Notes: generated from the sequence alone by a model not told the origin. Counted from the stretch's first letter, positions 12,010 through 24,130 are shown. The stretch: 64,000 bases of DNA from Eublepharis macularius (GCF_028583425.1 NC_072794.1:26099232-26163231); one strand, 5' to 3'. Program-made: numbers and translations.

Positions 12010-12190
12010 TCAGTGACAGTTTTAAAGACTAACACAGTTTATTTCAGCATACACTTCTGTGAGTCAGAGCTCAATTCATCGGATGCCTACAGCATACATT
12101 CGTAGGAGATAAAATTATAATTAGTTACAAACAACAGAGGTGCCACTGGCCTTCTGTTTGGCTTTGCTGTAACAAGCTAATATGGAATGA
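12010..12190. repeat. Fold-back repeat of the AACACGGCTACC family, old copy
   Basis: The left half (TTTTAAAGACTAACACAGTT ... CAGCATACACTTCTGTGAG) is the inverted counterpart of the right half (CAGCATACATTCGTAGGAG ... GGTGCCACTGGCCTTCTG). The right end GCTGTAACAAGCTAATATGG aligns with the CACAGACTAACACGG terminus of the other copies. It is degenerate and no target duplication was confirmed. Confidence 0.5.
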
Positions 12191-12367
12191 TGAAGAGGAC
12201 AGTATTTGTTTGTTTGAAAATCAAATAATAAAGACGAACAATCTAAAAGTCTTAAATGCATAAAATTAATAACAAAGCAATATGTAAATGGAAATTTTTG
12301 TATTAAAAAGACATTATCTCTTAGCCCACTTTTCCTCATCTCAGAAAAGGGGGTAATAGCAACTTCT

Positions 12368-12809
12368 CTATATAAGTAGAAAAGAGCAAGAGTCCAATAG
12401 CACCAAATGAATGAATGAATGAATGAATTTATTTGCAGTCAGAGACCATAACAATGGCTATATATCCTTAGCAATCAATATAATAATTAAATCTAGCATA
12501 AAAATGTAAAGGACATAGAAAAATACATTTAGCATTTAAAATCTTATCTTAAAATGTGTATAGTTCTCTGGGAACCGCAGTAATTCTAATCAATAGCACC
12601 TATAAGACTAACAAAATATGTGGTAGGGTATGAGCTTTCGTGAGCCCCAACTCACTTCTTCACAAAAGCTCATACCATACCCTACCAAATTTTGTTAGTC
12701 TTATAACAATTTTTGTTAATCTTATAGGTGCTACTGGACTCTTGCTCTTTTCTACTTCTACAGACAGACAAACACGGCTACCCATCTTGATCTATTTCCC
12801 TATATAAGT
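12368..12809 (+). mobile_element. Fold-back retroposon (AACACGGCTACC family), copy 2, with nested insertion
   Basis: The element is bounded by the 10-bp direct repeat CTATATAAGT (12368-12377 and 12800-12809). The left end AAAGAGCAAGAGTCC is the inverse of GGACTCTTGCTCTTTTC near the right end. The central arms (ATAAGACTAACAAAATATGT ... GGTAGGGTATGAGCTTT and complement) fold around 12650-12655. The terminus reads CAAACACGGCTACC. It is split by another retroposon at 12405-12590. Confidence 0.75.
12405..12590 (-). mobile_element. LINE 3'-end fragment nested in a fold-back retroposon
   Basis: The insert starts with an (AATG)n run followed by TTTATTTGCAGTCAGAGACC, a LINE-like 3' end in antisense. 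It is flanked by the 10-bp direct repeat CAATAGCACC (12395-12404 and 12591-12600). The host element is continuous once the insert is removed, so this is the younger event. Exact family not recognised. Confidence 0.65.
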
Positions 12810-13583
12810 TATTGATTGGTAGTAATGGGATTGTAGGCACGAGAAGGAAGTCAAACCCAAGACATAGTGACATATGACCAATCAGCCTTCCAAGATAAAC
12901 CTAAATATTATCCTCAAAGACTCACAGTGTTGTATGATTCAATCAAAGCCATTTCATACCTTCCTGAAGAGTTTAATGAAATCCTAAAGCTTCTACATAC
13001 TCAAAGAACTGTACTTGATAGTTACTATAATGATGACCATAGGGGGAAAAATTAAGGGGAACATAGTGATACCCAATGAGTAGGGGCGGGGGGAAAGAAC
13101 CCTTGGAGCTTCTATTGAAGCTTGCTTATAGACCCATTCAGGATTCTTTATGTATAGCCATCCGAAGTACACCTAAATCATAATGGATTCTGTCCTCGGA
13201 ATTCTTCATGACTAGAAGCTTTGCAAGAGCCATTTATCTTTGTTCTGATGCGAATTTCCGGAATAGATGCACAAGATTCTTGAAAGATACATAACTGGAA
13301 TTTACCACATTTCTGATCCTTGTAAGACGAGCGGCATGCCTTGCCTCACAGTAACTACTGATGATAAAGGAGCCCTGACCACTTTTACATTTATTCTCTC
13401 TCACGTCATGGATCCATACCTGCTTCTGGTATACAGTAATGTGTTTTCTGATGTCCATTGACCCTATAAAATACAGTATAATGGGATTTTAACCCGTAAG
13501 AAAAAGAGGTTCTGTTGGGGATCCATCTCTGGCGTGACCTCAGCTAGTAGCAGGTCAAGACAGAGAGGTGGGATCCCTTCTCG

Positions 13584-13775
13584 TGAAGCTGCTTTATATT
13601 GGGTCAGACTATTGGTTTAACAAGGTCAGTACTGTCTACTCTGGGAGTGGCTCTCCAGGTTTCAGGGAGAAGCTGTTCACCACCTACCACTTGATCCTTT
13701 TACGGGACATGCTGGGAATTGCACCTGGACGTCCTACATGCAAAACAGGTGTTCTGCTACTGAGCCATGGTTCCA
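13584..13775 (-). repeat. tRNA-derived SINE, antisense
   Basis: Read on the minus strand: a head ending in CATGGCTCAGTAGCAGAACA, B-box-like segment, then GATCAAGTGGTAGGTGGTGA, CCACTCCCAGAGTAGACAGT and a terminal GCAGCTTCAC. Same family as the copies at 20408, 44450, 49412 and 56074. Confidence 0.75.
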
Positions 13776-13979
13776 TCCTCTCTGCAAACTCAACCCAGAC
13801 ATTTGACTCATTTTAGGGACTTGTGCCCCATCAAAAAATCTATTCCCTATCCAAGGTTTGAGTTGTACCCGTTTGCCTCTCCCCTAATTAAAAAAACCTG
13901 GATATTTTATATACCCCCTTGGATAGATATTAGAGGCACAAGCAATTAATGCCATAAATCCTCTGTTTCAAGAGAGTCA

Positions 13980-14171
<192 letters not shown>

Positions 14172-14582
14172 CTATTATTTTGGAACACAGGGCATGAAGC
14201 AAACATGCAGAAAGGACAGCAGGTAAATGTTGCGGGTTTTGAAAGCCTGCAAGAATGAACACAAAGAACTAACCCCATACAAGTGGAGACTGGGGGGCTT
14301 TGTCATTTGTACTTTTAAAGGTCACTTTGCATATGTGGTTCTGAAAGTGGCACAAAGACATCAGCAAACCACAGCAACTATACAGGTATCCTTAGCAGGG
14401 TGTCCTGACTGGCCCCATGTTGGGTGTCTGTACCCAGGTTTGGGCTACATAGTGTCTGAAATCGCCTTTCATATGTAATTACTGCTAGGGCTGGTAAATG
14501 AGGGTTTGAAGTTACCTGTGTTTGACATTGGTGTTCATTTGCTTTAGTCATCATTTTTATAGGTAGAGGGTACAGGAAATAC

Positions 14583-14777
14583 TCACTGGGTTGGATCCAG
14601 ACCAAATTTTCCAGTGGCAGAATGCAACTTCCCTGCCTCCCACCTCCCACCGCAGTCCATTGATCTCTATGAAAAGCTACTCTTTGGGGATGGCGGACCC
14701 AGAGGAATGGGGAGGGGCCTGCAGCAGGAAAGCAGAGTCAGCCAAAACTGCCAGTTAGGTCTGGATCCCACCCAATG
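14583..14777. mobile_element. MITE with GGATCCAGACC termini
   Basis: The left end GGGTTGGATCCAGACC and right end GGTCTGGATCCCACCC are inverted repeats with one mismatch in 16. The body (ATTTTCCAGTGGCAGAATGC ... CAGTCCATTGATCTCTATG) recurs in degraded form at 15796-15950. It has no coding capacity. Target duplication is unclear. Confidence 0.55.
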
Positions 14778-15795
14778 GCTCCCTCACTCTAACAGAAACA
14801 TAAGGAAAGATCACCCCCTCAGACACAGCTTTGAGAAACGCTGTTTAGTTGGCAACACATCTATGAAAATTTGACTTGCAGGACTGCTCTGCATTCTCCA
14901 CATTTCCCCCACTCCTATTCCACTGTTGATTTTATTTACAAAGCAATTTCTGTGCAAATATATCCACTCTAAACCTTCTGTTCATAGTGTTCCATTGCAA
15001 TTTAATCTTTCCTGGAGGAAAGATGGGGTAAAAAGTAATAAATAAAAGTGTACGGGTTCTGTTCCCTGGAAGCATACAAAAATGTTGTGGTTGTCTCTTA
15101 TTCTTTTGCAATCAACAAAGGAGTATTAAGGAGACTACCTGGAAAAGGCATTTTGCTAATTTCTGCTTAGGAAGACAAACTCTGAAACTTGTAACTATCT
15201 GCACTCTCCTTTTAATGGTCGTTTTTTGGAATGGAGCTATATATTAGTAATTTGGTGCCAAATCACACATTATTTTGATTGTACAGCTTGCAGAGGCACA
15301 AGTGTGCACATTGTAAGTCCTTGTGTAAAAAAGAAAAGCAGGGCATGCCTTTAATAAATAAACATTCAAGTTCCTTGCACCTCATTTGCACCCAACAAAA
15401 TTAACATTTGAAATGAGATTTTTCACTGCTTGTTAGATCTGCACGTCTTATTTATTAGGATAGTTCATCTGCTCCCTTGAAATTAAATCAAAAGATGCAT
15501 CCGCCTACCTTCGAATCCAATTCATTCACCAATAACTATGGATAGAGGATTCAAGAACTTCCTTTGAGGGCAGCAATAGTTTTATCATCAAATAGGGTTG
15601 AAGTTGCCAGATTGGAATCTATTTTCCTTCTAATTCTTAAAATTGGTAACAGGCTTAGCAGCCATTCTAACAGCACTTATTGCTTGCACTGCAAGCCTTT
15701 CGAACTGGCCTGAGTGCACTTTATGTATACGTAGGAAGGAAGCGCAAAAACACAAAAGGAAGCACAAAAGCCAATGTAGCACAAATAGCTCTCTG

Positions 15796-15950
15796 CCGTG
15801 TATGAGCTGGATCCCAACTAAATTTTGCACTAATGGAAAGCACTTCTGGAGCGTCCTGCATTCCATCTCTTGCTACAGCCCATTGATCACCCTGAAATGC
15901 GGCTCATAGGGGGACAGGACCTTCAGGAAGGGAATGAGGGGCAGCTCAGG
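15796..15950. repeat. Degenerate relative of the GGATCCAGACC MITE
   Basis: The segment GAGCTGGATCCCAACTAAAT, TTTTGCACTAATGGAAAGCA and CAGCCCATTGATCACC follows the same order as the element at 14583-14777. The right terminus is not recognisable. Confidence 0.4.
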
Positions 15951-16199
15951 GGATCTACAGCAGAAGGGAATTGACAAAAATTGCCCCATTGCCAAAAATT
16001 TAAAAGAGATCCGAGCCACTGTTTGTCGCCTTGCTGCATAGGCAATGCCTCCTTTCCCTTCTTCTCATCCATAGACAGAAGCACTTCTCCCTGCATTCTA
16101 GAATTCCGTACCTCTTTCTGCACAGCTCTGTAGGCTGCATTCTTTCACGGCACCAAAGCTATCGATAGCACAGAGTCAATAACAGAAATTAAGCAATAT

Positions 16200-16460
16200 T
16201 CAATCCATGATCTCCCCCGCCTTGCCTCTCCCCACCAATCCCCCTCCTCACAAATAGGCATTGCATCACCCTAGCCAAATTGATTAGGTCAAAATAGAGT
16301 CCTTAATTAATGAGAAGTCAGGGCTTGTCAACATGAAATCCATTAAAGACCAGTTCAGTTTTAATTTCAGTCAGGCACCGTTTGGCAGTCTCTGTGGATT
16401 CATTAGCGTTTGGTGATCTATAGCCGCTTTCTGTCTCACTTCCCTCAACCCACCCCCAAT
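16200..16460. promoter_or_regulatory. Candidate conserved non-coding element in intron 3
   Basis: This block shows no repeat signature. It contains homeodomain-type sites including TTAATTAATGA (16303-16313), CCAAATTGATTAGG, TCCATTAAAG and CATTAGCGTTTGG. Clustered TAAT motifs in a developmental gene intron suggest an enhancer, possibly autoregulatory. This is inference from composition only. Confidence 0.25.
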
Positions 16461-16949
16461 TCTGGGTTTTTCACCTCCAGTAAATATTGGCATTTTAGAC
16501 CTCCAGATGAAAAATGGGAGACTCTTTGGGTTAAGGGCTAGATTAAGCTGATGTGCAAGAGGCGACTCTGTTGCCTCCGGTGCAGCAGAGCCTAGAGTTG
16601 CTTTTGGCTCCTGACGTTTCTCCGTCTTAAACTGAAGAAAGATGGCAAGGATCCTTACAGCTCATTACCAGTTCCCAGAGAATTCTTGAGACGCATTCAA
16701 GGGGAAACTGCTGAAAATCTGACCAAGGTTCTAGGCACCAGCAGGATCAGTCAGAGGTCCAGGCCTGTTTCACGCCTATATCCAGGCCTGAAGCCAGACA
16801 GGAAAGGTAGTTAACTTCATCCAGAAAACCCCAGAGTTCTCCCACCACACCACATCCTCATGTGTCAACTACGGTCTTCAGGTTGCTGCCTACTGGCTGT
16901 TCCCCCATTTGTGGCAGACCTTCCGGTATCAACCAGAGCCTGTTCCTTT

Positions 16950-17205
16950 TTCAATGTGTGAAAAGGGCTCCCGGAGGAGCTGAGAAGGGCACAGTCCTTG
17001 GGAGCATTCACGAAGCTCTGCAACGCCATTTTATTTTCCAGGGTTTTTAATGGGGTATAAACTACAGGTATCTGGGGGGTGGGCAGTATCAGGGGTTTTA
17101 TTCTAATAATTTTAAACTGTTAATATTTTAACTGTGGTGTGTAAGCCATCCTGAGGTACAAAGAAAGGTGAGATAGAAATATTTTAATAAATAAATGAGG
17201 GGAGG
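16950..17205 (+). repeat. LINE 3'-end fragment, plus orientation
   Basis: The sequence ends in TTTTTAATGGGGTATAAACT, a TGTAAGCCATCCTGAGGTAC-type stretch and GAAAGGTGAGATAGAAATAT before an (AATA)n tail. This is the same kind of 3' terminus as at 27720-27955. No open reading frame of note. Confidence 0.55.
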
Positions 17206-18794
17206 GGTAGAATTCCCACATAATTCTTCCTTCTCTTTCACAATTTGCCCAAGCTTGTCTCCTCATGTTTCCCCACCACCTGTATTTTTTCATAATATAC
17301 AATCATGTCAGCAGGTGGTATATTCATTCAAGAATTAATATTCCCAACTAGTCTATTTACCACTGATATTATGACCCTTTTTTTACAACTGGCAAAAAAA
17401 TCTGCTTCATGTGTTCACTAGGTATTTTAAAAATGGTTTAAAAGAATGCATGAGGAAGTAAATTACGTGAGGCACAATGAGTGTGGCCAGCCTGTAACTG
17501 GCAACCAGTGGGACTCTGAGGGGAGGACACCCTGGAAATGTTATGTCACTTCCAGGGAAAACCAGGAAATGATGTCATTTGTCTCTAGGATCACTAGAAA
17601 CTCTATCATCACCAACAGCGATTTTTAAAATTTATTTTTCTCTCTCCTGCTGACAGAGCAGTAGTGGGCGGTCACGAACCCCCAAAATATATTTGATCTG
17701 TGAAGTATCAGATCTTGGCAGGATCAGGGTCCACCAATTATAGATCTAATCCAGAAGTGGGGTGAAACCTTGTAGCGTGTTCATTCCAGAGGGCAAAACT
17801 GGGGAAATTGTACAATTAGACAGGAAATATAAGGCAGGCAGTTTTGAATGGAAGGTAGAGGGGCTGGGGCTGAACTGAAAGAAAACATGACATGCAAGAT
17901 TTAGGTAACATGACAGAATTCAAGGTAGATAGAGTATAACAATAGAATTTACAGTTTAGAGAGACATTTCCTTATATGGTCCAGTGTTAAGGAACTGGTA
18001 ATTTGTGGACTTGCCCTAAGATCACATGACCTCAGTTCAGTTGCTCTTCATAAAAGCTGTTTTCGGCCATTCCTCATTCTAGTGGTCTTTATCTATCGAC
18101 CCAGAAATGTTAGAGAGTAATGGCCCAAGCGTCATTGCTCTGGCCCCGCACCAACATGTAAAACAGGCCCTGTATATATATACACACACAATCCCATCCT
18201 ACATACATGAGGAGGGTTCTCAACACTGCCCCAGAAAATGCTGGGAGATTTGGGGAGCAGTGCCTGGGGAGGGAAGAGTTTTGGAAAGATTTGATGTCAC
18301 TTCCAAGTGACACTCTAGGCTGCCTCCCCGTCCTAGGATTGCCGGGCCCCCTGAAAATAGGGAGTGGTGAGGTGCTGGGCGATGTGTGGGTGCCAATTCT
18401 CTTTTTCTGCATGCCTGCAAAGCACACAGACCCCCCCCCCCCCGACATCATTTCCAGTTTAAACTGGAAGCTACAGCATCTCAGCAGGCCCAAAACATAA
18501 GAGTTTTTGCTATGTTTCTGGCCAATTCTTGGAGAACGGTCCAGTTGAGACACCATAGTTTACAATTGTGGAGCTCCTCCATTCACCTTCTTCTCCACCC
18601 CCTGACCTCTCATGAGTTAGGTGAACACTGGATGGGGCTAAAGCTGGGGGCAGTGGATCCCCTGCCATGGTGAGAGACCCAACAGCCCTACCCCCTAGTG
18701 TCTATGTTCTTTACTTAGAGTGTTGCTATGTGAAGGCCATTTTTTTAAATTCCTCAAATTCTCAGGTTGGTAAATGGGAGGCCTACACATGACT

Positions 18795-18890
18795 AACCGT
18801 ACAATCCTATGAAGAGCTACTCCCATATAAACCAGCTGATTGCAATGAGTTTAGGCTGGGGTAACTCCACATAGGATTGCATTGTAACAC
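18795..18890. repeat. Degenerate copy of the short palindromic MITE
   Basis: ACAATCCTATGAAGAGCTAC and its distant complement GTAACTCCACATAGGATTG enclose a TTGCAATGAGTTTAGGCTG centre. The layout is that of the 90-bp family at 5089 and 51592, with many substitutions. Confidence 0.5.
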
Positions 18891-19510
18891 GTATGTGTGA
18901 GATGTCATGAGTCATGAAAAAAGTTGATTTCTGAAATTATAATATATATATAAACCCTATAATATTATTCTTGAGGGCCAAGCCCCCATGAACACTTCAG
19001 TGCTCAAGCCCTGGAAGGATTTGGAAGAAAATGTTGGGACAGCGACCAAAGTTATGTCAGAAAAAGTGTACATTACGTCATTCAAACAAGCTTTATGCTC
19101 AGCAAAAATTTGGCAATGGCAACCCAAGCTGTTCCTCTTTCTCAGAGATGTCAAAATACCATCAGGCACCAGTTTGTGTCTGGAGGGCATTTACAGTCGA
19201 AGAGCAGGGCAGCTTGACTTTGTTCCAAAAATATAGCCAACACTCGCTACAACTTCAGGGATCAGAGGCAACATGGGGGTTCCAGGTGAGATCTCCACAC
19301 CTACATCGTTATACAATGCTCCATGCTCACAAACTCAGCAAGCTCAAGACCAAACCACCGCGAGGCACAGGGAGACATACCAACCTGGCACCATCTCATA
19401 GTTTAGATTAATAGCTTTGCATCTTGGGATGTCTGAAATTTGCAGGGATGTATCTAACTAACCACTCCCATAAAGGCAAATCAAGACCTCATTCCCAGAG
19501 AACTCTTCTC

Positions 19511-20166
19511 TAGAAATGGCCATGAACCGGAATACGAACCAAAAAAACCCTCATGAACCTGCTTGGTTCGTGGTTCGCGAACCAGTGGTTCATGGAAGCT
19601 CGTTTCCACGAACTTCCACTAACTGGTCTAATGGTTTGTTTGGTTCATTTTAAACACCAATGCCCCTTTCCCTGCTGCTGCAAAGTGGCAGGGAAAGGGG
19701 CATTTAAACCCGTGGATCAGCTGCTTGTTCAGGAGATCCCCGACAAGCAGCTGATCATTTAAACAGCGGGGCTTGGCTGCCTGGCCAAGAGTTCCCAGCC
19801 GACCAGCCAAACTCTGCCCACAGTTTAAATGGCCGTTTCCCTACCGCTTGGAGCGGCAGGGAAATGACCATTTAAACTGTGGGCGGGGCTTGGCTGGCCA
19901 GTCGGAAACTCCATTTCCCCGCTGCTGGGAGCAGCCATTTAAACAGCCCCGCTGTTTAAATTTAAACAAGCAGCTGATCCACGGGTTTAAATGCCCCTTT
20001 CCCTGCCACTGCTAAGTGGTTGGAAAAGGGCATTTAAACCCCATGAACCATAAACTGGTTTGTGAACTTGCCCCAGTTTGTGGAAGTTTGTGGTTCCTGG
20101 TTTGTGAAAACGCCACAAACCACGAACAGCATGGTTTGGTTTTTTCATGGTTTGTGCCCACCTCTA
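19511..20166. mobile_element. Hairpin-rich hAT-type element (TAGARRTGG termini)
   Basis: The 656-bp element begins TAGAAATGGCCATGAACC and ends GGTTTGTGCCCACCTCTA. It is flanked by the perfect octamer CTCTTCTC (19503-19510 and 20167-20174), the hAT target size. Inside are repeated hairpins: GCCCCTTTCCCTG with complement (19660-19705), CAGCTGCTTGT with complement (19718-19756), CACAGTTTAAATGG with complement (19820-19882), and ATGCCCCTTTCCCTGCC with complement (19992-20036). The first and last blocks also pair with each other. No coding sequence. Confidence 0.82.
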
Positions 20167-20407
20167 CTCTTCTCCTGGCTCACAAATAAGTTTCCCCCAA
20201 AGGGCCTAGTTCACAAAAATTCTTCCTAGCCCACCTGCACACACAGACTTTCACAAGTTATTTCTGAAAGGCATTTCCACCTGTCTTTCAGTTAACAAAA
20301 TCCTTTTGGGTAGTTTAAGGTAGTTCTGACTCATCACAGGCAAACCAGAGTCACCAATCTGAATGATCTGATTACATAAAAAATATATCCCATTCATTTT
20401 TTGCGAA

Positions 20408-20610
20408 CACCTGAATCTGCTTTATCCTGAACCAAACCCTTGGTCTATCAAGGTCAGTATTGTCGATTCTTACTGGCAGTGGCTCTCCAGTGGTGGAAAT
20501 CTTATACATCCTCTGGTTTATTTTTTGTTTTTACTGGGAAAGCTGGGAACCAAACCTAGACCTTTTTGCATGCAAAACAGATACTCTACCACTGAGCCAT
20601 GGCCTCTCCT
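20408..20610 (-). repeat. tRNA-derived SINE, antisense
   Basis: Minus-strand head GGCCATGGCTCAGTGGTAGA has a clear A-box-like core, followed by TTTGCATGCAAAAAGGTCTA and GGTTTGGTTCCC. The 3' part includes AGAGCCACTGCCAGTAAG and CCTTGATAGACCAAGGGTTT. It ends about 50 bp before the LHX4 exon 3 donor. Confidence 0.78.
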
Positions 20611-20656
20611 GTGTGACTGGTATATTTTGTATACAGTGCTGGCATCTTTTTCCTTA

Positions 20657-20968
<312 letters not shown>

Positions 20969-21092
20969 TCAACTTTCATTTAAAAATAAAAGATGCTAGC
21001 CCTTACAACTATAAAAGTAAGCTTGAAAGTGTGTGGTATGTTGAAAGCTCTGAAGTCAGGGAAGTTCCTGAATAAGCTTTATGAGGTTGAAG

Positions 21093-21350
21093 GCAGGGTT
21101 GCCAAACTCAAGGTAGGGCACGGAGTTCAGCCAAAATGACAACTGATCTCCAGATTATAGAGATCAGTTCCCCTGGAGAAAATAGCTGCTTTGGAGGGCA
21201 ACATCTATGGTATACCATTGATTCTAGGTGAAATCCCTCCGCAAAATCCCCACTACACATCCACTGCCCCCCAAAATAGCTGCTTCAGAGGGGAAACTCT
21301 ATGGTATACCATCTGTTCTGGCCTCATGCCACATCTATTTCTCTCCAGGG
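21093..21350 (+). repeat. GGTTGCCAA-type MITE, broken copy
   Basis: The copy starts CAGGGTTGCCAAACTCAAGG and carries the family core CAACTGATCTCCAGATTATA, GAGATCAGTTCCCCTGGAGA and TAGCTGCTTTGGAGGGCAAC. The TAGCTGCTT...TCTATGGTATACCAT block occurs twice, so part is duplicated. Related copies: 23009, 30508 and 33398. Confidence 0.6.
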
Positions 21351-22389
21351 TTCTGCGTACTTGGTCAAAAAAACCCTGATTCATCTCCAAACTGCTTCCC
21401 AGACATTTTTTGTATTCTGCATGCAAGATGAAAGGCTGCATCCGCTGCAGAATCAACCCCCGCCCCATGGTGGGGGAGGTGCGGTTTTTCTCCCTGTGCA
21501 CATACTCCAATTCCCCTCCCCCCCAAGAGAAGTCAAACTACTTTTTTGAAGTGCAGAATGCTTTCTTCGGTATAAGGGCTGGCCCTTCCCTTTCGCCCTC
21601 CCCTTTATCCCCCTGCATCCTGAGTGGTTGAACAGCAACCAATCCAGTTTTTTCTTTTACATTTTTTTAAAAACAACAGTGTTGCAATGTCGCAACTTTG
21701 GCACATTAAAAAAAAAAAACCTTGCACATTTCTTCAGTCAATCGGCTGCAATATAGCTAACAGAAATTTTATGAACGGACTAAAAAGTGTGTTCTGTGTG
21801 CACACTAACCTCAGAAGTAAAAAGTAAATCCTTAAAAAAATTAAACAGCAATGATGCAAGGTTGCTCCAATTTTTTTTTTTTTTAAATAAACCTTGCAAG
21901 TTTCCTCAGCAGATCTGCTGAGCAAACTGACCTGTCTTCAACCAATCAAGTAACAAAAATGACCTGTCCTTAGCTGATAAACTGATGAAACAGAAAGCCT
22001 GAAGCATAAACAGGGCATTTTTCTAGTGCAGAAAAAATAGACACTGCTTCGGTTCGAGTCCCTCACGTCCTGAATTACAGAGGCCTACAGTGGATCTGAT
22101 CCTTATGCATCAAATATCAAGAAAACCCGGTGTAAGAGTACATGATGAAAACATCTCGTTGAAACTGAGGTTTCTGTTCCCTTCGGAGCCCCTTGAACCT
22201 CCCAAAGTTAAGCAAAAGCAGAATACATTACACCTTTTTTTAAAAAAAGGAAAAAATATGCAAAATAAGAATTATGCAAATACAGAACACAGAATCCAGT
22301 GTTTCCTATATTGCCTGGAGACAGATTTTTAAGTTGGAAGGGGCCTGGAGCGTCCCCGCTCTGCCTGCCTACAGCCAAACAACAGTAAA

Positions 22390-22760
22390 GAGTGATTCAC
22401 CATCATTAGCAAGAGAGGCCAGAAGAGTTTTTTGGAGGTGGCCAGCCCTCAAAACTGGCAGAAAGCGCTGTGGAGGAAGGGGCAGAGTTTAAAACAGCAA
22501 TCAACCCAATTATGCATGACATTTCACACCCCAGGGCTTTATCTTCTTCACTGGGAAGAGCCTCGCCTAATGCATCAGAGGAAGCGCTGGTTTTAATGGC
22601 CCTTTTAACTCCAGCCTGTGCCACTGCCCCCAAACGAACAGTCAGTGTTTAGTTATAGTTGTAATCTCGCTTTCCAGCTCAAAAAGAAAAGCCTTTCAAA
22701 GCAACCCGTATCAATTAAAATTCTGCAGACCAGGCTGCCGACCAATGCTGCATATAAACA
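22390..22760. promoter_or_regulatory. Candidate conserved non-coding element in intron 2 (a)
   Basis: This non-repetitive block has ATTATGCATGACATTTCACA, CGCCTAATGCATCAGAGG, GGTTTTAATGGCCCTTTTAA and ATCAATTAAAATTCTGCAG. POU-like (ATGCAT) and homeodomain-like (TAAT) motifs are frequent. Function is inferred only from motif density and absence of repeats. Confidence 0.25.
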
Positions 22761-23008
22761 CGCATCAGACTCCAGGCCCAGCTCTCCAGTTTATGGACTG
22801 CATGGCTGAGCATGCAGGGGAAGGGAAGTGGAAGGAAAGCAGAGCCACCAGGTACATTGCTAGTGAGTATTTCAACCCCACTGAGGCCACAGTTACCTTT
22901 CTTTGCTAGTCATATTCCTGCTGTGAGATAGGAGGTGTGCGCATTCCGTATTTCATCCCCATTAATTCTAAAAAATTAACTGTGGCTCCTGCTGGGATGA
23001 CATGTCTA

Positions 23009-23360
23009 AGGTTGGCAGTTCCAGGTTGGGAAATACCTGGGAAATACCTGGAAATACCAGGGGCCGGAGCTCAGCACATACTAATGCTATGTCTTTGTGA
23101 ACTTGTATCTATTTACCCTACGGGATCGTTTATGGAAATGTTCCTGATATGACTGTACTAATCTCACACTGTGTAAGCTGCCTTGAGTCTCAGTGAGATA
23201 GGCAGACTATATATGACATAAATAAAATAAATAAATAAATATAAAATGCCATAGAATTTGCCCTCCAAAACAGCCATTTTCTCCAGCGGAACTGATGTCT
23301 GTAGTCTTGTGATCAATTGTAATTCTGGGAGCTCTCCAGGCCCCACCTAAAGGTTGCCGA
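23009..23360 (-). mobile_element. GGTTGCCAA-type MITE split by a LINE tail
   Basis: The left end is AAGGTTGGCAGTTCCAGG. The right end is CAGGCCCCACCTAAAGGTTG followed by CCGA. The inner core TTCTCCAGCGGAACTGATGT and CAATTGTAATTCTGGGAG matches the family. Between about 23078 and 23243 the element is interrupted by a LINE 3' end. Confidence 0.65.
23078..23243 (+). mobile_element. LINE (L2/CR1-like) 3' end nested in a MITE
   Basis: Sequence CTAATGCTATGTCTTTGTGA ... ACTGTACTAATCTCACACTG ... CCTTGAGTCTCAGTGAGATA with an (AAAT)n tail is the same 3' terminus as at 35990-36175 and 58030-58205. Only the 3' end is present. Confidence 0.7.
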
Positions 23361-24059
23361 TATCCAAGCAGAGAGAGTAACACGGTACACACCCACAGAG
23401 TCAAACAACAATTCCCGTGTAAACTTACTAATGAGCGTTATGTACACAATGAAACTTATCAATGCTGTAATTTAATGAATATTTATATATTTTTACCACG
23501 GACAATAAAGGCTAACGGAATTATATGACTGTCACCCCATTGGAACAATCATTCATATAGGTGTTGTGTTTAAAGAACCCCATACTTGAGTATACATAAA
23601 GTACTTTTGCTAAAGTGCTACTGTGAACATAAATATAATCAAAGTGCAAGTGCATATACATCAATTAGCACCTGTGAAGCCAGCATGTACCAGTATAGAA
23701 AAAGTCCAACAATTCAAGGGTCAGAAGCACTCAATATCCACACCATGGGTGATAGTCCAAAACGCTGTCTCAATTGAAAGCCATTTCAAGTGACTGTGAA
23801 AGAATAATCTCCTTAATTTTGGTTCTGCTCTGACAGGTTGTCTAGATCATTATTGGTCCTGTTTCAATTCATATCTTTGTCAAAGAATACACAGACAAGA
23901 ATTCATTTGTAGCAATTTCTTATAGCACGGCCATGCATATCATTTACAGAGGTATCACTCACATATACTGTAATAATAGTACCTCGAACCATGCATCTGC
24001 TATATGGGCGTGTGTGCAAACATGACCAGGGAAGCACACATGTCCTCGAATATTTTTAA

Positions 24060-24130
24060 AGCATGCGTCTGGGGAAATTGGACTCCTGCTTCATTTTGCT
24101 GCTGCAGACTAACCCAGCTACCCATCTGGA
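24060..24130 (+). repeat. Right-end fragment of the AACACGGCTACC repeat
   Basis: TGGACTCCTGCTTCATTTTG followed by CTGCTGCAGACTAACCCAGC and TACCCATCTGG matches the right terminus of the fold-back retroposons. The left arm is missing. Confidence 0.45.

Noticed and set aside
18110..18556. 148-codon minus-strand open frame in intron 3
   Set aside because: No recognisable domain, overlaps competing frames on the other strand, and has proline/serine-rich random composition.
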